64,000 nucleotides of DNA from Ornithinimicrobium cryptoxanthini (GTDB lineage: Bacteria > Actinomycetota > Actinomycetes > Actinomycetales > Dermatophilaceae): contig NZ_CP099490.1 of assembly GCF_023923205.1 (NCBI RefSeq), positions 1,240,001 through 1,304,000 of the forward strand, written 5' to 3'. The translations under genes were made by a program, and so were the position numbers. The notes beneath the pieces were generated by a model, which did not search any database, had not been told where the DNA came from, and worked only from the letters and a program-made list of their open reading frames with translations. Positions 36,907 through 45,972 of the stretch are shown here, piece by piece. The first letter of the stretch is position 1, and each line of letters begins with the position of its first letter.

Positions 36907-38468
36907 CCGTCAACGACGCAGGACGGAGCAGCGACCTAGGGCAGGGACGCCTCGCCGGGCTGACCCACCGCGACGCCGACTGGGCGGGGCTGCGCGTGGT
37001 CGTCACCGGTCTGGGCATCAGCGGCTTCGCGGCCACCGACGCGCTGCTCGAGCGCGGCGCGCAGGTGATCGTGGTCGACGGCGGCACCGGCGCCAGCGCC
37101 CAGGACGAGCGCGCCCGCCTCCTGGAGATCCTCGGCGCCGACGTGCGCCTCGGCCCGGAGCACACCACCGACCTGCCCTGGTTTGCGGACGAGGGCACGA
37201 CGATCTCCCCAGACCTGGTCGTCACCTCTCCCGGCTGGCGCCCCGACCAACCGGTGCTGGCCGCGGCGGCGCGTGCCGGCATACCCATCTGGGGGGAGGT
37301 CGAGCTGGCCTGGCGGATGCGTCCGGCGACCGGGGCGGCGCCCTGGCTGACCGTCACCGGCACCAACGGCAAGACGACCACCGTGCAGATGCTGGAGTCG
37401 ATCCTGCGGGCGGCTGGGCTGCGCACGATCGCCGCCGGCAACGTCGGCACCCCGGTGCTCGAGGCGCTGCTGGACCCGCAGCCGTTCGACGTGATCGCCG
37501 TCGAGCTGTCCAGCTTCCAGCTGCACTGGTCGGAGTCGGTCTCAGCACTGGCCTCGTGCGTGCTCAACGTCGCCCCCGACCACCTGGACTGGCACGGCGG
37601 GCAGGAGGCCTATGCCGCGGCCAAGGCCAAGATCTTCGAGCACACCCAGGTGGCCTGCGTCTACAACCACGACGACCCCGCGACCGAGGCGATGGTCGAG
37701 GAGGCCGACGTCATCGAGGGGTGCCGCGCGATCGGCTTCACCCTGGGCACGCCGGCCCTGTCGATGCTCGGGGTGGTCGACGACGTGCTGGCCGACCGCG
37801 CCTTCGTCACCGAGCGCAAGACCTCCGCAGCCGAGCTGGCCACGCTGCGCGACCTGACTGGGAGCGACCTGACTGGCGGCGACCCAGACCGGGCACCGGC
37901 CCCGCACCTGGTCGCGGACGCCCTCGCCGCTGCCGCGCTGGCCCGGGCCTTCGGGGTGCCGCCCGCGGCCGTCCAGCAGGGGTTGCGCGACTTCACCCCC
38001 GCCGAGCACCGCATCACCGAGGTCGCCCAGATCGACGGGGTCCGCTATGTCGACGACTCCAAGGCGACCAACCCGCACGCCGCCCAGGCCTCGCTGGCGG
38101 CCTATGAGCACATCGTGTGGATCGCCGGCGGTCAGCTCAAGGGCGCCGACGTCGACGCGCTCGTCGCGGGGGCGGCCGGCCGGCTGCGTGCCGCCGTGCT
38201 GCTGGGGCAGGACCGCGCCCAGATCGCCGCCGCGCTGGCCCGACACGCGCCGCAGATCCCGGTGGTCGAGGTGCCCACGGGCGAGACTGTCGATGTGACT
38301 GCAGTGATGGATGAGGCTGTGGAGGCCGCGCGGGGGCTGGCGCAGCCCGGTGACGTCGTGCTCCTCGCGCCCGCCGCGGCGTCGCTCGACATGTTCGCCA
38401 ACTACGGGGTCCGGGGAGACGCCTTCACCGACGCGGTGCGGCGGAGGGCCGGCGGGGAGAGCTCATGA
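36903..38468 (+). CDS. murD: UDP-MurNAc-L-Ala:D-Glu ligase MurD
   Basis: 521 residues from GTG 36903, in a GTGA overlap with mraY. The N-terminal Rossmann part is [20 protein letters not shown]; the ATP loop is [14 protein letters not shown] (~152-165). HNVAP-type [14 protein letters not shown] and [13 protein letters not shown] are the MurD signatures. Residues ~318-331 ([14 protein letters not shown]) look like a small extra loop formed by a local duplication (GACTGG repeats). It adds D-Glu to UDP-MurNAc-L-Ala. Confidence 0.96.
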   Translation: MTVNDAGRSSDLGQGRLAGLTHRDADWAGLRVVVTGLGISGFAATDALLERGAQVIVVDGGTGASAQDERARLLEILGADVRLGPEHTTDLPWFADEGTTISPDLVVTSPGWRPDQPVLAAAARAGIPIWGEVELAWRMRPATGAAPWLTVTGTNGKTTTVQMLESILRAAGLRTIAAGNVGTPVLEALLDPQPFDVIAVELSSFQLHWSESVSALASCVLNVAPDHLDWHGGQEAYAAAKAKIFEHTQVACVYNHDDPATEAMVEEADVIEGCRAIGFTLGTPALSMLGVVDDVLADRAFVTERKTSAAELATLRDLTGSDLTGGDPDRAPAPHLVADALAAAALARAFGVPPAAVQQGLRDFTPAEHRITEVAQIDGVRYVDDSKATNPHAAQASLAAYEHIVWIAGGQLKGADVDALVAGAAGRLRAAVLLGQDRAQIAAALARHAPQIPVVEVPTGETVDVTAVMDEAVEAARGLAQPGDVVLLAPAAASLDMFANYGVRGDAFTDAVRRRAGGESS

Positions 38469-39724
38469 CGTCGACGCTGCTGCCCATCCGGCGTGACGAG
38501 GCGGGCCGGGAGTCAGTCGTCGCGGGCATCGGTGTGCGGCTGCGCTCGCCTGTGGCGCCCTACTATCTGATCCTGGTCTCGACCGCTCTGCTCGTCACCC
38601 TCGGGCTGGTGATGGTGCTGTCGGCCTCGAGCGTGACGTCCTACTGGGAGGACGGCAACTCCTACAAGGTCTTCCTGACCCAGCTGATGTATGCCGGGGG
38701 CGGGGTCGTCCTGGCCATGCTCGCCGCGCGCATCCCGGTGGGGGTGTGGAAGAAGCTGGCCCCGTGGGGCCTGCTCCTCGCCGTCCTCCTGCAGCTGGCC
38801 GTCTTCAGCCCGATCGGCACGGACTTCCAGGGCAACCGCAACTGGATCAGCGTGGCCGGCTTCTCCGTGCAGCCGTCGGAGTTCGGCAAGGTCGCCCTCG
38901 TCGTCTTCGGCGCCGCGGTGCTGGCCCGCAAGCGCAAGGTGCTCGGCCACATCAGCCACGTGCTGATCCCGTTCGTCCTGCCCGGGGCTGCCCTGCTGAT
39001 CGGCCTCGTCCTGGCCGGCCACGACCTGGGCACCGTGCTGATCCTGGTCGCGATCACCGGAGGCGTGATGTTTGCCGCCGGGGTGCAGGCCCGCTGGTTC
39101 GTGGGGGTCGCCGCACTGGCCGCCGGCGGTGCGGCATACATGGCGGTCGGCAGCGCCAACCGCATGGAGCGCATCCAGGCCTGGGTCGGCGGCATCTGCG
39201 TCAACCCCGACGTCAAGGGCTGCTTCCAGAAGGTGCACGCGGAGTATGCCCTGGCCGACGGCGGCTGGTGGGGCCTCGGCCTGGGCGGCAGCAAGGAGAA
39301 GTGGGGCCAGCTGCCCGAGCCGCACAACGACTTCATCATGGCGATCATCGGTGAGGAGCTCGGCCTGCCCGGCACCTTCACCGTGCTCGCGCTCTTCTTC
39401 CTCATCGCCTATGCCTGCTATCGCATCGTGGTCACCAGCACCGACTTCTTCGTGCGCGTCGCGGCGGCCGGCATCATGGTCTGGTTCCTGTCCCAGGCGA
39501 TGATCAACATCGGCTCGGTCATCGGCATGTTCCCGATCATCGGCGTCCCGCTGCCGCTGGTCTCCTCCGGCGGCTCGGCCCTGGTGGCGGCGCTGATCGG
39601 CGTCGGGATCCTGCTCGCGCTGGCCCGGTCGCTGCCGGGCTGCCGCGAGTCGCTGTCCGGCCGGCCCTCGATGCTGCGGCGTACCCTGGCAGTGGTGCCG
39701 ACTCCCCGGCTCCGGCGACGCTGA
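38465..39724 (+). CDS. ftsW: septal peptidoglycan polymerase FtsW (SEDS)
   Basis: 419 residues in an ATGA overlap with murD, with about ten transmembrane helices. SEDS landmarks are NRNWISVAGFSVQPSEFGKVA, GHDLGTVLILVAITGG, the catalytic-loop region AEYALADGGWWGLGLGGSKEKWG (~255-285, rich in Gly), HNDFIMAIIGEELG, and VPLPLVSSGGSAL. It polymerises glycan strands together with FtsI. A short basic tail follows the last helix. Confidence 0.97.
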   Translation: MTSTLLPIRRDEAGRESVVAGIGVRLRSPVAPYYLILVSTALLVTLGLVMVLSASSVTSYWEDGNSYKVFLTQLMYAGGGVVLAMLAARIPVGVWKKLAPWGLLLAVLLQLAVFSPIGTDFQGNRNWISVAGFSVQPSEFGKVALVVFGAAVLARKRKVLGHISHVLIPFVLPGAALLIGLVLAGHDLGTVLILVAITGGVMFAAGVQARWFVGVAALAAGGAAYMAVGSANRMERIQAWVGGICVNPDVKGCFQKVHAEYALADGGWWGLGLGGSKEKWGQLPEPHNDFIMAIIGEELGLPGTFTVLALFFLIAYACYRIVVTSTDFFVRVAAAGIMVWFLSQAMINIGSVIGMFPIIGVPLPLVSSGGSALVAALIGVGILLALARSLPGCRESLSGRPSMLRRTLAVVPTPRLRRR

Positions 39725-39737
39725 TCGGAGTCCCTTG

Positions 39738-40883
39738 ATGCATGACTCACCCGTTTCGGTCGTCCTGGCCGGCGGTGGCTCGGCCGGCCACGTGAACCCC
39801 CTCCTGGCGACCGCCGATGCCCTGCGCGCCGCAGCCCCCGACTGCCGCATCACCGTCCTGGGCACCGCGGAGGGTCTGGAGGCGCGCCTTGTGCCGGAGC
39901 GCGGCTATGACCTCGAGATCCTGCCCAAGGTGCCCTTCCCGCGCCGCCCCAACGGTGCCGTGCTGCGCTTCCCCTCCGAGATCCGCCGGGCGATCGCCCG
40001 GGCCCGCGAGGTGATGAGGGAGGTCGAGGCCGACGTGGTCGTCGGCTTCGGCGGCTATGTCGCGACCCCGGCCTATCTGGCGGCGCGACGCACCGGCACC
40101 CCGATCGTCATCCACGAGCAGAACGCGCGCCCGGGCCTGGCCAACCGCCTCGGCGCCCGCTTCACCCAGGACGTCGCGACCACCTTTGGCGCCACCCGCC
40201 TGGCGAACTCCACGGTGATCGGTCTGCCGATGCGCCGGGAGATCGCCGACCTGGACCGCGCCGCCCTGCGCGGGGCCGGCCTGGCCCACTTCGGGCTGCA
40301 GGAGGGCACCACCACGCTGCTCGTCTTCGGCGGCTCGCTGGGCGCGCAGCGGCTCAACGACGCCTTCCCCGCCGCCGCCCCCGACCTGCGCGCGGCCGGG
40401 GTCCAGGTGCTGCACCTGACCGGGGCGGGCAAGCCGGTCGAGGTCGAGTCGGACAGCCAGTGTCCCTATGTCGTGGTCGACTACACCGACCGGATGGACC
40501 TGGCGTATGCCGTGGCTGACCTGGCCGTCTGCCGCGCCGGTGCCGGCACGGTCTCGGAGCTGACGGCCGTCGGTCTGCCGGCCATCTATGTGCCGCTGCC
40601 GATCGGCAACGGTGAGCAGCGGCTCAACGCCGCCGACGTCGTCGCGGCCGGGGGAGGGCTGCTCGTCGCCGACGCCGACGTCACCGCCGACTGGGTGCGC
40701 GACACGGTGCTGCCGCTGCTCGCCGACGAGGAGCGCCTGGGCCAGATGGCCGACGAGGCCGCCGTGATGGGCGACCGCACCGCCGCCGAGGAGCTGGCCA
40801 AGATGGTGCTGGCCGCCGCTGGCCGCCGTGACTCCAGCCGCAGTGACTCCGACCGCAGCGACACGGGGAGCAGTCCGGCATGA
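39738..40883 (+). CDS. murG: UDP-GlcNAc:lipid I GlcNAc transferase MurG
   Basis: 381 residues from ATG 39738, with GGAG 8 bases upstream; a TTG one codon earlier is possible. It is a GT-B fold enzyme: VVLAGGGSAGHVNPLLATADAL (G-loop 1, ~9-18), VGFGGYVATPAYLAA, HEQNARPGLANR, and C-terminal CRAGAGTVSELTAVGLPAIYVPLP. It converts lipid I to lipid II. The C-terminal tail is Ser/Asp/Arg repeat-like (SRSDSDRSDTGSS). It overlaps murC by 4 bases. Confidence 0.97.
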   Translation: MHDSPVSVVLAGGGSAGHVNPLLATADALRAAAPDCRITVLGTAEGLEARLVPERGYDLEILPKVPFPRRPNGAVLRFPSEIRRAIARAREVMREVEADVVVGFGGYVATPAYLAARRTGTPIVIHEQNARPGLANRLGARFTQDVATTFGATRLANSTVIGLPMRREIADLDRAALRGAGLAHFGLQEGTTTLLVFGGSLGAQRLNDAFPAAAPDLRAAGVQVLHLTGAGKPVEVESDSQCPYVVVDYTDRMDLAYAVADLAVCRAGAGTVSELTAVGLPAIYVPLPIGNGEQRLNAADVVAAGGGLLVADADVTADWVRDTVLPLLADEERLGQMADEAAVMGDRTAAEELAKMVLAAAGRRDSSRSDSDRSDTGSSPA

Positions 40884-42355
40884 CGGCGGGTGTCAACGAC
40901 CGGTTCGACTTCACCGAACCGGTGCCACCGGTGGCTGACCTCGGGCCGGTCCACTTCATCGCGATCGGGGGGTCGGGCATGTCCGGCGTCGCCCGCCTCC
41001 ACCTGGCGGCCGGCGTGCGCGTCTCCGGCTCTGACGCGCGCGACAGCACGACCCTGCAGGCGCTGGCGGCGGAGGGCGCGCGGGTCTTCATCGGCCAGGA
41101 CCCGGCCAACCTGGCCGACGACGTGCAGACCGTGGTCATCTCCTCGGCCATCCGCGAGACCAACCCCGAGCTGGCCGCCGCACGGGATCGCGGACTGCGG
41201 GTGCTGCACCGCGCCCAGGGCATCGCCACCCTGCTGCCGGGGCGGGACGCCGTCGCGGTCGCCGGCGCCAACGGCAAGACGACCACCAGCGGCATGCTCA
41301 CCGTGGCCCTGCAGCACTCCGGTGCTGACCCGGCCTATGTCCTGGGCTCCCAGCTGACCACACCCGGCGGCCGCGGCACCAACGCCGCCCCGGGCACCGG
41401 GCCGTTCGTGATCGAGGCCGACGAGAGCGACGGGTCCTTCCTGACCTATCACCCACAGGTCGCGGTCGTGACCAACATCAAGCCCGACCACCTCGACTTC
41501 TATGGCGACCTGTCCACGATCGAGGCCACGTTTGCCGGGTTCTCCCGCACCATCCGCGAGGGCGGCCTCCTGGTCGCGGCCGCCGATGACCCAGGGGCTG
41601 CGAACCTGGCCGCGGCACGCCGTGACGCCGGGGGAGCGGTGGCCACCTTCGGCACCGACGAGAGCGCCGACGTCTGGCTCAGCGACCTGCGCCCGGACTC
41701 GATGACGGCCGCCGCCCGGCTGACCTGGCAGCGCGACGTGGACGAGATCCCCGCCGGCACGACCCGCACGCTGACCGTCCCGATGCCGGGCGTGCACAAC
41801 CTGGCCAACGCCGCCGCAGCGCTGCTCGCGGCGACCGCCGGGCTGGGCCAGGACCTGGACGCCGTGCTGGCCGGGCTCGCGGCCTATCCCGGCACGCACC
41901 GCCGCTTCGAGCACGTCGGCGAGGGCGCCGGCGTGCACGTCGTCGACGACTATGCGCACAACCCCGACAAGGTCGCCGCCGTGGTGGCTGCCGGTCGCGG
42001 CCTGGTCGACGCGGACCCGCAGGGTGGCCGCCTGGTCGTCATCTTCCAGCCGCACCTGTTCAGCCGCACCCGCGACTTCGCGGCGCAGTTCGCAGCCGGT
42101 CTGTCCGCCGCCGATGTCGTGGTGCTGATGGATGTGTATGGAGCGCGCGAGGACCCGCTCGAGGGCGTCACGGGGGCCACGATCGCCGAGCTGGTGCAGG
42201 GGCCGCAGGTGCACTTCGTCGCCGACCGTGAGCAGGTCGTGCCGCTCGTAGCGGACCTGCTTCGCGCCGGTGACCTGGTGCTGACCGTCGGGGCCGGTGA
42301 CGTCACCGAGCTGGGCGTGCCGCTGGTGGAGGAGCTCACAAGGGGGCAGCGCTGA
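40880..42355 (+). CDS. murC: UDP-MurNAc:L-Ala ligase MurC
   Basis: 491 residues in an ATGA overlap with murG. Signatures: VHFIAIGGSGMSGVARLHL (~21-39), ATP loop VAGANGKTTTSGML (~129-142), EADESDGSFLTY, and HNLANAAAALLA, then VVDDYAHNPDKVAA. It adds the first amino acid to UDP-MurNAc. The last ~10 residues run into ftsQ with a TGATG overlap. Confidence 0.97.
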   Translation: MTAGVNDRFDFTEPVPPVADLGPVHFIAIGGSGMSGVARLHLAAGVRVSGSDARDSTTLQALAAEGARVFIGQDPANLADDVQTVVISSAIRETNPELAAARDRGLRVLHRAQGIATLLPGRDAVAVAGANGKTTTSGMLTVALQHSGADPAYVLGSQLTTPGGRGTNAAPGTGPFVIEADESDGSFLTYHPQVAVVTNIKPDHLDFYGDLSTIEATFAGFSRTIREGGLLVAAADDPGAANLAAARRDAGGAVATFGTDESADVWLSDLRPDSMTAAARLTWQRDVDEIPAGTTRTLTVPMPGVHNLANAAAALLAATAGLGQDLDAVLAGLAAYPGTHRRFEHVGEGAGVHVVDDYAHNPDKVAAVVAAGRGLVDADPQGGRLVVIFQPHLFSRTRDFAAQFAAGLSAADVVVLMDVYGAREDPLEGVTGATIAELVQGPQVHFVADREQVVPLVADLLRAGDLVLTVGAGDVTELGVPLVEELTRGQR

Positions 42356-43233
42356 TGCGCATGAGGAAGAAGCAGGACCTCGACCAGAGGTTGAGGTCCG
42401 CCAATGGCAAGGCCACGGCCAAAGGTAGGGGTAAAACCAAGGCCAAGGACAAAGCCCGGGCCCACAAGAAGTTCCGGGCCCGCGCCGCCGAGGTGCGGGC
42501 CCGCCCGTGGCGCATCGTCGCGGTGCTGGCTCTGGTTGCGGCGCTGGTGGGCGGGGTGGTCTTCCTCTTCGGATGGTCCACCGCCTTCGTGGTCGAGGAG
42601 ATCACCACGACCGGTGCTGACGGTGAGGTCGCCGAGCTTGCTCAGGCCAACGCCGGCGTCCCGATCGGGCGGCCGATGGCGCGGGTCGACACCGACGCGG
42701 TGGAGAAGCGGGTGCTGCAGGACCTGCGGGTGGCCGACGTCGACGTGGGCCGCTCCTGGCCCTCGACGCTCACTCTCGAGCTGACCCTGCGTCAGCCCGC
42801 GCTCGTCGTGCAACACAGCGGCCTGCGGGGCGTGCTCCTCGCGGACGCCCAGGGCGTAATTTATGACACGGCCGACGAGGCGCCCGAGGACTTGCCGACC
42901 GTCCGCGCCCCCAAGGGCGACCTCGACCCGGCGCACCTGCAGGCAGCCCTGGCCCTCCCGGGTGCCCTTCCCGCCGCGGTGGCGCGGCAGGCTGAGGACT
43001 TGCGGCTCGACGCCGCCGGACGCCTGGAGTTCACCGTCGGCTCGGTCACGGTGCGGTGGGGCGACGGCACCAGTGCGGAGCTCAAGGGCAGGGTTCTGGA
43101 GGGGCTGCTGGAGCAGGAGGGGATCGACCCTTCCGGTGAGGTCGACCCCGTCACAGGCCCCATCGAGATCGACCTGTCGACCCCGTCGACGCCCGTCGTG
43201 ACCGGCCTGCAGACCGCCTCACCCACAGATTGA
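42355..43233 (+). CDS. ftsQ: cell division protein FtsQ/DivIB
   Basis: 292 residues. A Lys/Arg-rich cytoplasmic N-terminus (~1-58), one transmembrane helix (IVAVLALVAALVGGVVFLFGW, ~59-79), a POTRA domain (FVVEEITTTGADGEVAELAQANAGVPIGRPM; first part at ~82-112), and the FtsQ beta domain with LRQPALVVQHSGLRGVLLADAQGVIYD follow. It scaffolds FtsL/FtsB and FtsW-FtsI at the septum. It overlaps murC by one base. A perfect palindrome sits on its stop codon. Confidence 0.93.
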   Translation: MRMRKKQDLDQRLRSANGKATAKGRGKTKAKDKARAHKKFRARAAEVRARPWRIVAVLALVAALVGGVVFLFGWSTAFVVEEITTTGADGEVAELAQANAGVPIGRPMARVDTDAVEKRVLQDLRVADVDVGRSWPSTLTLELTLRQPALVVQHSGLRGVLLADAQGVIYDTADEAPEDLPTVRAPKGDLDPAHLQAALALPGALPAAVARQAEDLRLDAAGRLEFTVGSVTVRWGDGTSAELKGRVLEGLLEQEGIDPSGEVDPVTGPIEIDLSTPSTPVVTGLQTASPTD

Positions 43234-43248
43234 CCTCAACTTGAGGTC
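43232..43248. promoter_or_regulatory. 17-bp palindrome at the ftsQ stop, upstream of ftsZ
   Basis: GACCTCAACTTGAGGTC is a perfect inverted repeat with 8-base arms and a single central base; it overlaps the ftsQ TGA. It is too short-looped for a terminator and resembles a dimeric repressor/activator operator (MerR-type sites have CCTCAA-TTGAGG halves, usually with longer centres). It is about 118 bases before the ftsZ start, in the 132-base ftsQ-ftsZ spacer that should contain ftsZ promoters. Confidence 0.5.
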
Positions 43249-43365
43249 TAGCGGGCTGGGTCTCAATCCGATCACGACGTATGCTCGCCGGAACAGGTTC
43301 TAGATGGCGCGTCTTGTTGGCCGCATCTGGTCCGTCATACCGGTTCATCATGGAAGGTCCCACCA

Positions 43366-44685
43366 GTGTCGTCTGCGCAGAACTACCTGGCAGTTATCAA
43401 GGTCGTCGGCATCGGTGGTGGTGGCGTCAACGCCATCAACCGGATGATCGAGGTCGGTCTCAAGGGCGTGGAGTTCATCGCCATCAACACGGACGCCCAG
43501 GCGCTCCTGATGAGCGATGCCGACGTCAAGCTCGACGTGGGCCGTGAGCTGACACGCGGTCTGGGCGCTGGCGCCGACCCCGAGGTCGGGCGCAGGGCCG
43601 CCGAGGACCACCAGGAGGAGATCGAGGAGGCGCTGCGCGGCGCGGACATGGTCTTCGTCACCGCCGGTGAGGGCGGTGGCACCGGCACCGGTGGTGCCCC
43701 GGTCGTGGCCAAGATCGCCAAGAGCATCGGCGCGCTGACCATCGGTGTGGTCACCCGCCCATTCACCTTCGAGGGTCGTCGTCGGGCCAACCAGGCCGAG
43801 ACCGGCATCGGCCAGCTCCGCGAGGAGGTCGACACCCTGATCGTCATCCCCAACGACCGGCTGCTGTCCATTTCGGACCGTCAGGTCTCCATGCTCGACG
43901 CCTTCCGCAGCGCCGACCAAGTGCTGCTCTCTGGTGTGCAGGGCATCACCGACCTGATCACCACCCCGGGTCTGATCAACCTCGACTTCGCCGACGTCAA
44001 GTCGGTCATGCAGGGCGCCGGCTCGGCCCTGATGGGCATCGGTTCGGCCCGTGGCGAGGACCGCGCTGTCCAGGCCGCCGAGCTCGCCATCTCCTCACCC
44101 CTGCTCGAGGCCTCCATCGAGGGCGCGCACGGCGTGCTGCTCTCGATCCAGGGTGGCTCCGACCTCGGCCTCTTCGAGATCAACGAGGCCGCCCGCCTCG
44201 TCCAGGAGGCCGCCCACCCCGAGGCCAACATCATCTTCGGCGCAGTCATCGACGACTCCCTCGGCGACGAGGTGCGCGTCACTGTCATCGCAGCGGGTTT
44301 CGACGGCGGAGCCCCGATGCAGCGGACCGACGAGCGCGCGCTCGGCCAGGTCCAGGCCGGCGGCACCAACCGACCGCCGCAGCAGCAGGGCCAGCCCCAG
44401 GGCCAGCCCCAGCAGCGGCTCGAGCAGCAGGGGCAGCCCCAGCAGCGACCGGCCCAGGGGCAGCCGCAGCAGCGTCCGGCGGGGGCACCGCACGGCCAGC
44501 CCCAGCAGCGCCCCGCCCAGGCGCCCCAGGGCCAGCCGCAGCAGGCGCCCGGCCAGAGCGGTCAGCGTCCGCAGGGCCAGCCCCAGCAAACGCCCCAGGG
44601 TCAGCCGCAGCAGCCGCCGCGCCAGCCGCAACCCGTCACCTTCGACGACTCCGACGACCTGGACGTGCCCGACTTCTTGAAGTGA
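43366..44685 (+). CDS. ftsZ: cell division GTPase FtsZ
   Basis: 439 residues from GTG 43366, with GGAAGG 8 bases before. The GTPase domain includes [17 protein letters not shown] and the tubulin signature [12 protein letters not shown] (~103-114); the T7-loop region is [11 protein letters not shown]. From residue ~333 to 424 the linker is a Gln/Pro/Gly repeat sequence ([13 protein letters not shown] units). The conserved C-terminal peptide [10 protein letters not shown] ends the protein. It forms the Z ring. It is followed by a strong terminator, not by pgeF as in most relatives. Confidence 0.98.
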   Translation: MSSAQNYLAVIKVVGIGGGGVNAINRMIEVGLKGVEFIAINTDAQALLMSDADVKLDVGRELTRGLGAGADPEVGRRAAEDHQEEIEEALRGADMVFVTAGEGGGTGTGGAPVVAKIAKSIGALTIGVVTRPFTFEGRRRANQAETGIGQLREEVDTLIVIPNDRLLSISDRQVSMLDAFRSADQVLLSGVQGITDLITTPGLINLDFADVKSVMQGAGSALMGIGSARGEDRAVQAAELAISSPLLEASIEGAHGVLLSIQGGSDLGLFEINEAARLVQEAAHPEANIIFGAVIDDSLGDEVRVTVIAAGFDGGAPMQRTDERALGQVQAGGTNRPPQQQGQPQGQPQQRLEQQGQPQQRPAQGQPQQRPAGAPHGQPQQRPAQAPQGQPQQAPGQSGQRPQGQPQQTPQGQPQQPPRQPQPVTFDDSDDLDVPDFLK

Positions 44686-44754
44686 GCAACGATTGTGATC
44701 TTGGTCACTAATCGACCGAGGAAACATTGGATCAGCTCAACCGCGACAAATCAT

Positions 44755-44786
44755 AAGCGCCCCAACCGATTTCGGTTGGGGCGCTT
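44755..44786 (+). terminator. terminator at the end of the dcw cluster
   Basis: AAGCGCCCCAACCGA pairs perfectly with TCGGTTGGGGCGCTT around a TT centre, followed by GTCTTTTACG. This is a strong intrinsic terminator that separates ftsZ from the pilus genes. Confidence 0.95.
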
Positions 44787-44844
44787 GTCTTTTACGCCAG
44801 TCAGTGCCATGATCCCTGCAGATCGACACCTCTGAGGAGCCACC

Positions 44845-45018
44845 ATGTCTAGACGCCTGTTCCGCCAGCAGCCTGCTGACCTGCGCGAACGCGGCGCTAC
44901 TGCCGTGGAGTACGCCCTGATCGCGAGCCTGATCGCGGTCGTGATCGCCGTCGCGGTCGCCGCGGTCGGCACGCAGGTCGTTGCGCTCTATCAGGCGGCT
45001 GCGGACGGCTTCCCCTGA
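44845..45018 (+). CDS. flp: Flp-type pilin 1 (type IVb)
   Basis: 57 residues from ATG 44845, with GAGGAG 5 bases upstream. It has a short basic leader (MSRRLFRQQPADLRERG), then the prepilin peptidase site G|ATAVEYALIAS with Glu at +5 and Tyr at +6, a hydrophobic helix (LIAVVIAVAVAAVG), and a very short tail. It is the probable major or alternative subunit of the Tad pilus. A second pilin lies 212 bases downstream. Confidence 0.92.
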   Translation: MSRRLFRQQPADLRERGATAVEYALIASLIAVVIAVAVAAVGTQVVALYQAAADGFP

Positions 45019-45230
45019 CCGTAGCCCGTTGAGGAGTCAGGTAAAGCGTTGGTCAAGTGGCGTTATAGAAACGTTACAGTCGAGCCCTTGCCGAAAGTTG
45101 CATTGTCTGTCAGGATCCTCTCAGGTTCGGGGGACCCCTGGGCCACACAAGTCGGAGCACCCCGTCTCCGGCTCCGCACCGGCGCAGGCGCAACCGCCCC
45201 CCAGCCGGCTCTTCACAAGGAGATCAACAC

Positions 45231-45413
45231 ATGGCTGCTCTGGCCTACTTCATCACCACCCTGCGTGACCGCTTCGAGGACAAGGAGCGCGGAGCCACCG
45301 CCGTTGAGTATGGCCTGATCGTGGCCCTCATCGCGATCTTCATTATTACCGCGGTCGCGCTCGTCGGCACGGCCCTGGACGGGCTTTTCACGTCGGTCTC
45401 GGACGCCCTGTAG
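45231..45413 (+). CDS. flp: Flp-type pilin 2 (type IVb)
   Basis: 60 residues from ATG 45231, preceded by AAGGAG. The leader MAALAYFITTLRDRFEDKERG is followed by the cut site G|ATAVEYGLIVA and a hydrophobic helix (ALIAIFIITAVALVG), then TALDGLFTSVSDAL, the more typical Flp C-terminus. The leader is longer and acidic compared with pilin 1. The 212-base spacer before it may carry a separate promoter, giving higher pilin expression. Confidence 0.95.
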   Translation: MAALAYFITTLRDRFEDKERGATAVEYGLIVALIAIFIITAVALVGTALDGLFTSVSDAL

Positions 45414-45477
45414 GGCTCCACCACACCCGCGGCTGACCCAAGCGGGGCATCTCGCTGTCGCCGCACGATGGAATGTC

Positions 45478-45516
45478 GCCGTGGTGGCTCATCAAGCGCG
45501 CCTGAGCCACCACGGC
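45478..45516 (+). terminator. hairpin after the second pilin gene (terminator or attenuator)
   Basis: GCCGTGGTGGCTCA (45478-45491) pairs perfectly with TGAGCCACCACGGC (45503-45516) around an 11-base loop, with no T tract. It sits between pilin 2 and the rest of the Tad genes, so it could limit read-through or protect the abundant pilin mRNA. Confidence 0.65.
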
Positions 45517-45582
45517 CCCGCTTCAACCGAAAGTCCATGCAGTTGTCCCCTTCTGCCCGAGCAATTAGCCACGGAGTTATGC

Positions 45583-45972
45583 GTGCAGCCAACTCGTCAT
45601 AGGCGTCTCGATCGCGGCGCCGCTGCCGTCGAGTTCGCTCTAGTCGCCATTCTTCTCATCACGCTCGTGGTCGGAATCTTCGAGGGTGGGCGTGTCTGGA
45701 TGATTCAGGGAGCGCTGTCTCAAGCTGCTCGTGAGGGTGCGCGCGAGATGGCGATCCGGGATGATGAGATTAAGGCTAAAGAAGTAATCACTAAGCGGGC
45801 TGGTTCATTTGGGGCCGAGCCAGGTATTGAGGTCCTAACGACTGCTGATGGATGCGTCGTCAGGGCTACCGCGAAAGTCGAGAATTACCGGACCATGACT
45901 GGGCTCTTGGAACTCGCAATGTTCGACGGTATTACTCTGACGGGGAAGGCTGACATGCGATGCGGCGGGTAG
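45583..45972 (+). CDS. tadE: TadE-like pseudopilin
   Basis: 129 residues from GTG 45583, with CGGAG 8 bases upstream; the frame runs further up to 45481 through the hairpin, which is unlikely to be coding. The N-terminus has the prepilin-like site DRG|AAAVEFALVAILLITLVVG (Glu at +5) and a hydrophobic helix, then a GAREMA stretch and a globular part with one Cys pair candidate (DGCVV, MRCGG). It is a minor pilin of the Tad system. GC is lower than in the dcw genes. It overlaps the next gene by 13 bases. Confidence 0.85.
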   Translation: MQPTRHRRLDRGAAAVEFALVAILLITLVVGIFEGGRVWMIQGALSQAAREGAREMAIRDDEIKAKEVITKRAGSFGAEPGIEVLTTADGCVVRATAKVENYRTMTGLLELAMFDGITLTGKADMRCGG

